A DNA stretch of 64,000 nt. Origin: Streptomyces sp. STR69. Its GTDB lineage: Bacteria; Actinomycetota; Actinomycetes; Streptomycetales; Streptomycetaceae. The translations under genes and the position numbers were made by a program. Under the pieces are notes generated by a model, which was given only the letters and a program-made list of their open reading frames with translations, did no database searches and was not told where the DNA came from. Below are positions 16,870-25,251 of the stretch, piece by piece (positions within the stretch are counted from its first letter, which is position 1; every line of letters begins with the position of its first letter). The DNA is taken from NCBI RefSeq assembly GCF_024519455.1, contig NZ_JALJRY010000004.1:398441-462440 (forward strand), written 5' to 3'.

Positions 16870-17889
16870 GTGGACGACGACAGGCCCGATGTGCTGCTGA
16901 CCGGACTGCTCTTCTACGACCTCGTCCTCACGGGGCTGGGAAAGCCGCCGACGCCGGGCGAGGAGATCTGGACGGCCGGCATGGGATGCAGCCCCGGCGG
17001 CATCGCGAACCTCGCGGTGGCCACGGCCCGCTTCGGCCTGCGCACCTCGCTGGCCACGGTCTTCGGGGACGACTTCTACGGCGAGTACTGCCGGGACGTC
17101 CTGCGCGACCAGGAGAACATCGACCTCTCGCTCTCCCGCACCGCGGACGGCTGGCCCACCCCCGTCACCGTCTCGCTCGCGACCGGCCACGACCGGGCCC
17201 TCGTCACCCACGGCCAGGAGCCCCCGTTCTCGCAGGACGCGCTGACGGGCGACCCGCCCGAGGCGCGCACGGCGCTCGTGCACATCGAGGCCGAGCCGCG
17301 CGAGTGGATCGCCAAGGCCGCAGCGAACGGAACCCACGTCTACGCGGACGTCGGCTGGGACCCCACCCAGGAGTGGTCCCGCGACCTCCTCGACCAGCTC
17401 GCACTGTGCCACGCCTTCCTCCCGAACGAGACCGAGGCGATGGCCTACACCCGCACCGACAGCGCGGTGGCGGCCCTCGGCACGCTCGCGGAGCTGGTGC
17501 CGGTGGCGGTCGTCACCCGGGGCGGGGACGGGGCGGTCGCCGTCGACCAGACCACCGGGGAGTACGCGGAGGTCCCGGCCCTCGCCGTGGACGTCCTGGA
17601 CGCGACCGGCGCCGGGGACGTCTTCGGGGCGAGCTTCGTCACGGCCTCCCTCGGCGGCTGGCCACTGGCCGAACGGCTGCGGTTCGCGGTCCTGGCGGCC
17701 GGGCTCTCCGTACAGCACCACGGCGGCGCCCTCGCGGCCCCCGGCTGGTACGGCGTCGACCGCTGGTGGCGCTCCCTGACCGATCCCGACCTGAGGCAGG
17801 CCTACGGCTTCCTCGCCGACCGCCTGCCGCCGGACGTGGGCCCCCCGGTGCGCCACGCGCCCGTCACCCCGCCCGCCCGGCAGCACTGA
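16870..17889 (+). CDS. PfkB-family carbohydrate kinase
   Basis: Protein of 339 aa from GTG 16870, with GAGAGG just upstream. The ribokinase fold is clear: MGCSPGGIANLAVATARFGL is the sugar-binding N-terminal block, and LDATGAGDVFGASFV near residue 245 holds the anion hole and catalytic Asp. ATP phosphorylates a sugar hydroxyl; the exact sugar is unknown. It opens the plus-strand operon leading to the ABC importer, so the likely role is to phosphorylate a monosaccharide released from imported oligosaccharides. The product could induce the DeoR repressor; that is inference. Confidence 0.88.
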   Translation: MDDDRPDVLLTGLLFYDLVLTGLGKPPTPGEEIWTAGMGCSPGGIANLAVATARFGLRTSLATVFGDDFYGEYCRDVLRDQENIDLSLSRTADGWPTPVTVSLATGHDRALVTHGQEPPFSQDALTGDPPEARTALVHIEAEPREWIAKAAANGTHVYADVGWDPTQEWSRDLLDQLALCHAFLPNETEAMAYTRTDSAVAALGTLAELVPVAVVTRGGDGAVAVDQTTGEYAEVPALAVDVLDATGAGDVFGASFVTASLGGWPLAERLRFAVLAAGLSVQHHGGALAAPGWYGVDRWWRSLTDPDLRQAYGFLADRLPPDVGPPVRHAPVTPPARQH

Positions 17890-18009
17890 CCCGCACCCGA
17901 TCCACCGCCCGGTCCCAGAGCCCCACAGCACCCCCGCCCCACACCCACAGCACCACCCCCCTCAGCCCACGCCCCTCAGTACCACGCACAGGAACAACAG
18001 GAGTGACCC

Positions 18010-19287
18010 GTGGACCTATCACGCAGAGGCTTCCTCCAGGCCGCCGCGCTCACCGCGGCCGCGTCCGGCCTGACCGTCGCATGCGGCGGCTCCGGATCGG
18101 GCGGCACCAAGAACGGCAAGAACCTCACCCTGTGGTACTGGGGCGGCGCGCTCAGCGACAAGGTGGTGGCGGAGGCAAAGACCCACTTCAGCGGCGCGGT
18201 CAAGCTGACGGCCTCCTCCATCGGCGGTGACTTCAAGCAGAAGCTCACCACCACCCTCGCCGCGGGCGGCTCCTCCGTGCCCGACATCACCGGCATCAAG
18301 GGCGAGGACATCGCGTCCTTCCTGCCCAACGCCTCCCGCTTCCTCGACCTGAACGACCTGGGCTTCAAGAAGATCTCCTCGCAGTACCTGGGCTGGAAGA
18401 CGAAGCTCGCCCAGACCTCCGACGGCAAGCAGATCGGTTTCCCGATCGACATCGGTCCCACCGCGCTCTTCTACCGCGAGGACATGTTCGCCAAGGCGGG
18501 GGTGGCCACCGACCCCGACAAGGTCGCCGCCCTGGTCAAGACCTGGGACGACTACTTCGCGCTCGGCACCGAGCTGCAGAAGAAGAACCCCGGCACCTTC
18601 CTGGTCAACAACCTCGGCTCCATGTTCGACATGACCGTCGGCCAGGGCACACAGCGGTTCATCGACAAGAACAACCACTTCATCGGCGACCAGGACCACA
18701 TCCGCGCCGCTTGGACCACGTCGGTGCGCCCCTACACCCTGGGTCTCGACGCCAAGATCAACGACAACTCCTGGAACGCCGCCGTCGGCAAGACCCTCCT
18801 CACCGAGCTCGGCGCGGCCTGGCACGCGCTGGACATCGAGCAGGCGGCCCCGCAGACCAAGGGCAAGTGGCGGGTGTGCGCGATGCCCGTCGGACCGGCC
18901 AACCAGGGCGGCTCCTACCTGGCGCTGCCCAAGCAGTGCCGGAATCCCGAAGAGGCATTCAAGATCATCAGCTGGATCCTCAGCCCGGCCAACGACGCCC
19001 GCGGGTTCACCGACGCCGCCATCTTCCCCGCCGCCCCGGCCGCGTACACGATGCCGGCCATGACGGGCCCCGACGCCTTCTTCGGCGGACAGAAGATCAT
19101 CGAGATCTTCGGACCGGCCGCCAAGGCCGTCCCGAACACCTACGAGGCCCCCGCCGACGCCGCCGTGATGGCCCCGTACAAGACGGAGCTGACCAACATC
19201 GAGGCCAAGGGCAAGAAGCCCGACGACGCCTGGAACGATGCGGTCAGCCAGGCCAAGCAGATCGCCCGCCGCCAGGGGGTGAACTGA
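18010..19287 (+). CDS. Extracellular sugar-binding lipoprotein of ABC importer (Tat)
   Basis: Protein of 425 aa. GTG at 18010 has AGGAG upstream. The N-terminus is a twin-arginine signal (LSRRGFLQAAALT) joined to a lipobox LTVACGG, so it is exported folded by Tat and lipid-anchored at the Cys near residue 25. The mature part is a family 1 solute-binding protein (LTLWYWGG, FPIDIGPTALFYREDMF, SYLALPKQCRNPEEAFKII). It captures the oligosaccharide for the two permeases that follow. It starts 120 bp after the kinase gene; no terminator is seen between them. Confidence 0.93.
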   Translation: MDLSRRGFLQAAALTAAASGLTVACGGSGSGGTKNGKNLTLWYWGGALSDKVVAEAKTHFSGAVKLTASSIGGDFKQKLTTTLAAGGSSVPDITGIKGEDIASFLPNASRFLDLNDLGFKKISSQYLGWKTKLAQTSDGKQIGFPIDIGPTALFYREDMFAKAGVATDPDKVAALVKTWDDYFALGTELQKKNPGTFLVNNLGSMFDMTVGQGTQRFIDKNNHFIGDQDHIRAAWTTSVRPYTLGLDAKINDNSWNAAVGKTLLTELGAAWHALDIEQAAPQTKGKWRVCAMPVGPANQGGSYLALPKQCRNPEEAFKIISWILSPANDARGFTDAAIFPAAPAAYTMPAMTGPDAFFGGQKIIEIFGPAAKAVPNTYEAPADAAVMAPYKTELTNIEAKGKKPDDAWNDAVSQAKQIARRQGVN

Positions 19288-19288
19288 G

Positions 19289-20296
19289 GTGACTTCCCCT
19301 CCGGTCACCGGTCCCGCCGCGGTGCCCGAACACCGCGGCGGGCCGGGCCCGGCCCGGTTCCGCCCCCGGCGCGCCACGCCCGTGGGCACCGTCCGGCCGA
19401 AGCGGCGCGGCCCGCTGGCGTACTGGCGGCAGTACCTGGCGATCTCGCCCTTCTACCTGATCTTCGCCGCGTTCTCCTTCTTCCCGGTCTTCTACTCGCT
19501 GTACCTGGCCTTCCAGCGCTGGGACGGCCTCGGCGACAAGCAGTTCGTGGGCCTGCAGCAGTTCCGGTTCCTGTGGTCGGACCCGGTCTTCTGGCTGTCG
19601 ATCCGCAACACCCTGGTGATCTGGGTGCTGTCCACGGTGCCCACCCTGCTGGGCGCCCTGGTGCTGGCCACGCTGCTGCACTCGGTGCGCCGCTTCAAGG
19701 GCTTCTACCGGATCGCCCTCTACGTGCCGAACGTCACCTCGATCGTCGCCGTGGCGATCTTCTTCGGCGCGGTGTTCAGCAACAACTTCGGCCTGGTCAA
19801 CGCGATCCTCGGCACGGTCGGCATCTCGCCGGTGCCGTGGCTGAGCAACCCGTGGCTGATCAAGGTGGTCATCGCGCTGCTGATGACGTGGATGTGGACC
19901 GGTTACAACATGATCATCTACCTGGCCGGTCTCCAGGCGATCCCGACCTCCATCTACGAGGCGGCGAAGGTGGACGGCGCCGGCCCGGTCCGCACGTTCT
20001 TCCAGATCACCGTCCCGATCCTGCGGCCGATCATCCTGTTCACGGTCATCATCTCGACCATCAACGGCCTGCAGAGCTTCAGCGAACCCCAGGTGCTGTT
20101 CGCCAGCAACGCCGCCAACGCCAACCTCGGCGGCCCCGGACAGGCCGGTCTGACCACGCTGCTGTACTTCTACCAGTCGGCCTTCCTCAACAACGACTAC
20201 GGCTACGGCGCCGCCATCGTGTGGGCCTTCTTCCTGTTGATCATCGTCCTCGTCGCCGTCAACTGGCGCATCACCCAACGAGGGAGGAAACCGTGA
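19289..20296 (+). CDS. Sugar ABC transporter permease (MalF type)
   Basis: Protein of 335 aa from GTG 19289, one base after the binding-protein stop. It has a Pro/Arg-rich cytoplasmic start, then about six membrane helices (first LAISPFYLIFAAFSFFPVFY). The cytoplasmic EAA loop that docks the ATPase is EAAKVDGAGPVRTFFQITVP. It forms the channel with the next gene product. No ATPase gene is in this operon; Streptomyces importers of this class commonly share one multi-use ATPase (MsiK) encoded elsewhere. Confidence 0.93.
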   Translation: MTSPPVTGPAAVPEHRGGPGPARFRPRRATPVGTVRPKRRGPLAYWRQYLAISPFYLIFAAFSFFPVFYSLYLAFQRWDGLGDKQFVGLQQFRFLWSDPVFWLSIRNTLVIWVLSTVPTLLGALVLATLLHSVRRFKGFYRIALYVPNVTSIVAVAIFFGAVFSNNFGLVNAILGTVGISPVPWLSNPWLIKVVIALLMTWMWTGYNMIIYLAGLQAIPTSIYEAAKVDGAGPVRTFFQITVPILRPIILFTVIISTINGLQSFSEPQVLFASNAANANLGGPGQAGLTTLLYFYQSAFLNNDYGYGAAIVWAFFLLIIVLVAVNWRITQRGRKP

Positions 20297-21162
20297 CCAC
20301 AGCCGATCCGACCCGGCCGGCCCCGCGCTCGAGGCGGCTGCGCCGCCCCAAGGGCCTGACCGCGCACATCATCCTCATGGCGGCCGTCCTGCTCTCGGTC
20401 TTCCCGTTCGTGTGGACGATCGTCATGGCGACCAACACCACCCAGGACATCTACAAGAGCCCGCCGAAGTTCACCTTCGGCTCCCATCTGCTGGAGAACA
20501 TCCGGCATGTGCTGAACACCATCGACTTCTTCGGGTCGATGCTCAACACGGTCGTCGTCGCGACCGTCACCACCGTCCTGGTGCTGTTCGTCGACTCGCT
20601 GGCGGCCTTCACCTTCGCCAAGTTCGACTTCCCCGGCCGCAAGGTGCTCTTCGGCACGCTGCTGCTGTTCATGATGCTGCCGTTGCAACTGGCGATCCTG
20701 CCGCAGTTCATCCTCATGTCGAACATCGGCTGGGTGGGCATGCTCAAGGCGCTGATCCCGCCCGCCCTGGCCAACGCCTTCGGCATCTTCTGGCTGCGCC
20801 AGTACATCGAGAACGGCGTGCCCGACGAACTCCTCGATGCCGCGCGCATCGACGGCGCCGGGTTCTTCCGCCAGTACTGGAACATCGCGCTGCCGATGAT
20901 CAGGCCCGCGCTGTCCTTCCTCGCGATCTACGCCTTCGTCGGCGCCTGGAACGACTACGTCTGGCCGCTCATCGTGCTCACCAACCCGGACCACGTGACC
21001 CTCCAGGTGGAGCTGGCCCAGCTGAACGTCGGCCACACCACCGACTACAGCATGGTCATGGCCGGGGTGCTGATGGCGTCGCTCCCGCTGGTGCTGGTCT
21101 TCGCCGTCTTCGCCCGCGGCTTCATCGCGGGCGCCACTGAGGGCGCGGTGCAGGGCACCTGA
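20293..21162 (+). CDS. Sugar ABC transporter permease (MalG type)
   Basis: Protein of 289 aa. GTG at 20293 has GGGAGGAAA before it and overlaps the previous stop by four bases (GTGA), so the long frame beginning at 19573 is mostly readthrough. Six membrane helices are predicted from LTAHIILMAAVLLSVFPFVW onward, with a large periplasmic loop (NTTQDIYKSPPKFTFGSH). The EAA-type loop is DELLDAARIDGAGFFRQYWN. It is the second half of the oligosaccharide channel. Confidence 0.93.
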   Translation: MTTADPTRPAPRSRRLRRPKGLTAHIILMAAVLLSVFPFVWTIVMATNTTQDIYKSPPKFTFGSHLLENIRHVLNTIDFFGSMLNTVVVATVTTVLVLFVDSLAAFTFAKFDFPGRKVLFGTLLLFMMLPLQLAILPQFILMSNIGWVGMLKALIPPALANAFGIFWLRQYIENGVPDELLDAARIDGAGFFRQYWNIALPMIRPALSFLAIYAFVGAWNDYVWPLIVLTNPDHVTLQVELAQLNVGHTTDYSMVMAGVLMASLPLVLVFAVFARGFIAGATEGAVQGT

Positions 21163-21163
21163 C

Positions 21164-21190
21164 CCGCGCGGGCCGCCCCGGCCCGCGCGG
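21164..21190 (+). terminator. Hairpin after the permease genes
   Basis: Perfect 11-bp arms CCGCGCGGGCC and GGCCCGCGCGG with a 5-nt loop start one base after the permease stop. It may end or attenuate transcription, or protect the transporter mRNA 3' end, before the downstream hydrolase genes. Confidence 0.6.
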
Positions 21191-21232
21191 TACGCACAGA
21201 CAGCGGTAAGCGCAGGACAGAGGAGGGATCCG

Positions 21233-22234
21233 GTGACGGACACGGACGCCGAGCGGACGCGGGCGGCGGAGAGCCAGGGGTCCGCCGGCCGGGGCGGCAC
21301 CCCGCGCGGCAAGGTGCTCGTGGTGGGCATGGACGGACTGCGCCACGACCGGCTGGTCCGCTCCGCGGCCCACGCCCCCGTCCTGCACGGCCTGCTGGCC
21401 GGGGGCGCCCACGGCACCAGCCTGCTGCCGTACGGCGAGGCCGACGGCCAGGCCGAGGGCGGACCGTGGACGAGCATGGCCTACACCGACTCCGGGCCCG
21501 GCTGGTCCAGCGTGCTGACCGGGGTGTGGCCCGACCGGCATGGGGTCACCGGCAACGACTTCGCGGGCGCCGACTACGCCCGCCACCCCGACTTCCTCAG
21601 CCGCGCGGCCCTCGCCCGCCCCGGTCTGCGCACCGCCGCCGCAGTGTCCTGGCCGGAGCTGGTCCACCGCGGTGTCCTCGGCCCCGCCATCGGGCGGCGG
21701 GTGCACCACGACGGCGAGAGCGACGGCTACGCGACCGCGGACGACCTCGTCGCCCGCACCGCCCTGCGCTGGCTCACCGAGGACGACCCCGACCTGGTGT
21801 TCGTGTACTTCGGCGCCACCGACGAGGCCGGTCACGCCACGGGTCCCCTCTCCGCCGCCTACGACCACGCTCTTCTCGCCCAGGACACCCATCTGGGGCG
21901 GCTGCTCGCGGCGCTCGACGCACGGCCCTCCGGCGAGCGGTGGACCGTGCTGGTCACCACCGACCACGGGCACCTCGACACGGGCGGCCACGGCGGCGAC
22001 ACCCGCGCCGAGCGCGAGGTGTTCGTCGTCCTCGCCGAGCCCGGCACGCTCGCCGGCACCCGGCTCGACTCGCCCCGGCTCGTCGACATCGCCCCCACCG
22101 TCCTGGACCGGCTCGGCATCCCCGTCGACCCGGACTGGGGCCTGGCCGGACGGGTCCTGCCCGGACCCGTCATGCCACCCCCGCCCCCCGTCATGCCGCG
22201 CACACCGACCGACAAGGGAGCCATCCGCCGATGA
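21233..22234 (+). CDS. Type I phosphodiesterase/nucleotide pyrophosphatase family protein
   Basis: Protein of 333 aa. GTG at 21233 follows AGGAGGGAT. It has the alkaline-phosphatase-superfamily metal and nucleophile sites: VLVVGMDGLRHD, the nucleophile loop DSGPGWSSVLTG, FGATDEAGHATG, and VTTDHGHLDTGGHGG. It probably hydrolyses a phosphodiester or phosphate ester using two zinc ions. No signal peptide is visible, so it acts inside the cell, unlike many relatives. It is translationally coupled by ATGA to the GH2 gene, which suggests it removes a phosphate-linked group from the imported glycan before galactoside cleavage; that is inference. Confidence 0.8.
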   Translation: MTDTDAERTRAAESQGSAGRGGTPRGKVLVVGMDGLRHDRLVRSAAHAPVLHGLLAGGAHGTSLLPYGEADGQAEGGPWTSMAYTDSGPGWSSVLTGVWPDRHGVTGNDFAGADYARHPDFLSRAALARPGLRTAAAVSWPELVHRGVLGPAIGRRVHHDGESDGYATADDLVARTALRWLTEDDPDLVFVYFGATDEAGHATGPLSAAYDHALLAQDTHLGRLLAALDARPSGERWTVLVTTDHGHLDTGGHGGDTRAEREVFVVLAEPGTLAGTRLDSPRLVDIAPTVLDRLGIPVDPDWGLAGRVLPGPVMPPPPPVMPRTPTDKGAIRR

Positions 22235-25182
22235 ACGATCCGTCGATCCACGGGCTCCGGCCCGCCGATCCCCTGATCGCCCTCCGCCCCTGGGAGGCAC
22301 CCGAGCTGACCTCCTGGGCACGGCTCCCCATGAACGCCGTCGACCGGCGCACCGGAGCACTCCCTCTCGACGGGGACTGGCGCTTCCAGTTGCTGCCGGC
22401 ACCCGACGCCACGCTCGCGGACACCTGGTCGTCCGCATACGTGCCGGGCGTATGGACCATGCAGGACACGGACGACCTTCCGCAGTACACGAACGTCCGT
22501 ATGCCGTATGCAGAATTCCCTCCACTGTCGCCCGCCGACAATCCGACGGGCGTCTACGAGCGTGAGATCGACATCCCCGCCGAGTGGGCCGGCCGGCGCA
22601 TCGTGCTCCAGGTCGGGGCCGCCGAGAGCGTGCTGCTCGTGCACGTCGACGGGCGGCCCGTCGGCGTCTCCAAGGATTCCCACCTCGCCGCCGAGTTCGA
22701 CCTCTCGGCGGTCGTACGTCCCGGCGAGCGGGCCACCGTACGGCTGACCGTGGTCAAGTGGTCGGACGCCTCGCACATCGAGGACCAGGACCAGTGGTGG
22801 CACGGGGGCATCACGCGGTCGGTGCTGCTGTACGCGACCGACCCGCTGTATCTCGCGGACCTGACCGTGCGGGCGCGCCACGACGGGGAGCTGCAGGTCG
22901 ACTGCCAGGTGCGGGACGCGGGCGGCGCGCTGCCGGCCGGGTGGTGGATCAGCGGTGACCTGGAGGGCCAACTCCTGGCCCAGGAAGCGGAGTTCGACCG
23001 TTTCAACACGGAGGACGACCGGGTCTCCGACTTCCTCGGCGAGGCCCGGATCACGGCCACCGTCCCCGAGGTGCGCACCTGGAACGCCGAGACGCCCGAG
23101 CTGTACGGACTGACGGTCAGGCTGCACCGGGCCGACGGAACGGTCGCCGACACCTCGTACCGGCGCATCGGTTTCCGTGACGTCGAGATCGTCGGGCGGG
23201 ACCTGCTCGTCAACGGCGAGCGGGTGTTCGTCCGGGGCGTCAACCGGCACGACTTCCATCCGCTGACCGGCCGGACGGTGTCGTACGACGAGATGCGCGC
23301 GGATCTGGTGCTGCTCAAGCGGTTCGGGTTCAACGCGGTCCGCACCTCGCACTACCCGAACGACCCGGCGTTCTACGACCTCGCCGACGAGCTGGGTCTG
23401 TATGTCGTCGACGAGGCGGACATCGAGTCGCACGACCACGCGCACGAGATCGCCGACGACCCGCGCTATCTGAACGCCTTCGTGGACCGCGTCTCGCGGA
23501 TGGTGCTGCGCGACAAGAACCACCCGTCGGTCATCGTCTGGTCGCTCGGCAACGAGTCCGACTACGGCGCCAACCACGACGCGGCGGCCGGCTGGGTCCG
23601 CCGGCACGATCCCACCAGACCGATCCAGTACGAGGGCGCCGCCAAGCGTGGCTGGGCCGATCCGGATCTGGCCTCCGACATCGCGTGCCCGATGTACGCG
23701 CCGCTGGAGGACTGTGTCGCGCACGCGCTGTCCGGTGAGCAGACCAAGCCGTTGATCCAGTGCGAGTACTCGCACGCGATGGGCAACAGCAACGGGACCC
23801 TCGCGGACCACTGGGCTGCCATCGAGTCAACCCCGGGTCTTCAGGGCGGCTTCATCTGGGAGTTCTGGGACCACGGAATCCTGCAGCGTGTGAACGACGG
23901 AAGACCCACCGGCCGCGCGGGCGCCGGACTGTATGACAACGGTGTCGCCGCGCCCGGTAACCGCTGGGCGTACGGCGGTGACTTCGGCGAGGCGATCCAC
24001 GACGGCGCGTTCATCGCGGACGGCGTGGTGTTTCCCGACCGCACGCCCAAGCCGGTGATGTTCGAGCACCGGGAGATCGCGGCGCCGGTGCGCATCGAGT
24101 GCTTCCGGCACGAGGGCATCGTCCTCGGCAACCACCAGCACTTCCGGGGCCTCGAATGGCTCGCCGGGACGTGGGAGCTGGCGCTCGCGGACGGCCGTAC
24201 GCTGACCGCTCCGGCCCAGCTGCCCGCCCTGTGCCCTGGCGAGACGACGGCCGTACCGCTGCCGTTCGAACTGCCTGAGGACGGCGGCGAGGCCTGGCTG
24301 ACGCTGCGGGTGACCACGGCCGAGGACCAGGTGTGGGCGCCGCGCGGCACTGAGGTGTGCACGCCCCAGGTACGGCTGCGGGCGGCAACGCCCGTGGCGC
24401 CACCGGTGGTTGGCGGCAGCGGTGTCGAGGTCGACGGGGAGGGTCTGCTGCTCCACCCGCTGCTGACGGTCGCGCCGACCCTGTCCCTGTGGCGGGCGCC
24501 CACCGACAACGACGAGTTGGGCGGCATGGCGCTGCGCTGGCGGACCTGGGGGCTCGACTCACTGGTCCGCAAGGTCGTTTCGGTACGGCGTGACGGCGAG
24601 CGCGTGACGGCGGTCGCCGAGTACGCCGGGGCGGTCGGTGTGGTCCGGCACTGTCAGGTGTTCACGCCGGTGGAGGGCGGGGTCCGGGTCGAGGAGTCGG
24701 CCGAGCTGCCCGAGGAGTTCGTCGACGTGGCCCGGGTGGGCACCGTGTTCGAGACGGTGCCGGGTCTGGATCTGCTGGAGTGGTTCGGCCGGGGTCCCTG
24801 GGAGTCGTACCCCGACCGCTGCACGGGCGCGCCCGTGGGCCATCACTCGGTCCCCGTCGACGAGTTGTTCACCCCGTATCTGCGCCCGCAGGAGAGCGGT
24901 GGCCGGCACGGGGTACGGCGGTTCACGCTGTCGGCACCGGACGCCACCGGTCTCACGGTCGACCTCGACGAGCCCCGCCAGGTCTCGGTGACCCGCCACC
25001 GCGCCGAGGACCTGACCGCCGTACGGCATCACGACGAGCTGGTGCCGCGCACGTCCTGCGTGGTGCAACTCGACGCGGCACACCGGGGGTTGGGCACGGC
25101 TTCGTGCGGCCCCGACACCACACCGCAGTATCTCGTCGCACCGGGTGTCCATCGCTGGAGCTGGACCCTGCGCGTTCTCTGA
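22231..25182 (+). CDS. GH2 beta-galactosidase (LacZ-like)
   Basis: Protein of 983 aa, close to E. coli LacZ (1024). ATG at 22231 overlaps the previous stop by four bases and has AGGGAG ten bases upstream; the frame extending back to 21466 is readthrough. Domains in order: jelly-roll (RRTGALPLDGDWRFQL), Ig-like, TIM barrel with the acid/base Glu in WSLGNESDYG (about residue 440) and the nucleophile Glu in QCEYSHAMGNSNG (about 512), then a second Ig-like and the large C-terminal beta-sandwich (LLEWFGRGPWESYPDR). No signal peptide. It removes beta-linked galactose in the cytoplasm. Confidence 0.93.
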   Translation: MNDPSIHGLRPADPLIALRPWEAPELTSWARLPMNAVDRRTGALPLDGDWRFQLLPAPDATLADTWSSAYVPGVWTMQDTDDLPQYTNVRMPYAEFPPLSPADNPTGVYEREIDIPAEWAGRRIVLQVGAAESVLLVHVDGRPVGVSKDSHLAAEFDLSAVVRPGERATVRLTVVKWSDASHIEDQDQWWHGGITRSVLLYATDPLYLADLTVRARHDGELQVDCQVRDAGGALPAGWWISGDLEGQLLAQEAEFDRFNTEDDRVSDFLGEARITATVPEVRTWNAETPELYGLTVRLHRADGTVADTSYRRIGFRDVEIVGRDLLVNGERVFVRGVNRHDFHPLTGRTVSYDEMRADLVLLKRFGFNAVRTSHYPNDPAFYDLADELGLYVVDEADIESHDHAHEIADDPRYLNAFVDRVSRMVLRDKNHPSVIVWSLGNESDYGANHDAAAGWVRRHDPTRPIQYEGAAKRGWADPDLASDIACPMYAPLEDCVAHALSGEQTKPLIQCEYSHAMGNSNGTLADHWAAIESTPGLQGGFIWEFWDHGILQRVNDGRPTGRAGAGLYDNGVAAPGNRWAYGGDFGEAIHDGAFIADGVVFPDRTPKPVMFEHREIAAPVRIECFRHEGIVLGNHQHFRGLEWLAGTWELALADGRTLTAPAQLPALCPGETTAVPLPFELPEDGGEAWLTLRVTTAEDQVWAPRGTEVCTPQVRLRAATPVAPPVVGGSGVEVDGEGLLLHPLLTVAPTLSLWRAPTDNDELGGMALRWRTWGLDSLVRKVVSVRRDGERVTAVAEYAGAVGVVRHCQVFTPVEGGVRVEESAELPEEFVDVARVGTVFETVPGLDLLEWFGRGPWESYPDRCTGAPVGHHSVPVDELFTPYLRPQESGGRHGVRRFTLSAPDATGLTVDLDEPRQVSVTRHRAEDLTAVRHHDELVPRTSCVVQLDAAHRGLGTASCGPDTTPQYLVAPGVHRWSWTLRVL

Positions 25183-25251
25183 ACCCACCGGTTCGGAACT
25201 TCCCGGCTTTGAACTCCCCAGCTTTCACGAGCACTTACCCACGGAGCACAC

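Noticed and set aside
18019..19389. 456-codon minus-strand open frame
   Set aside because: Antisense to the solute-binding protein gene, whose Tat lipoprotein signal and family motifs are clear.
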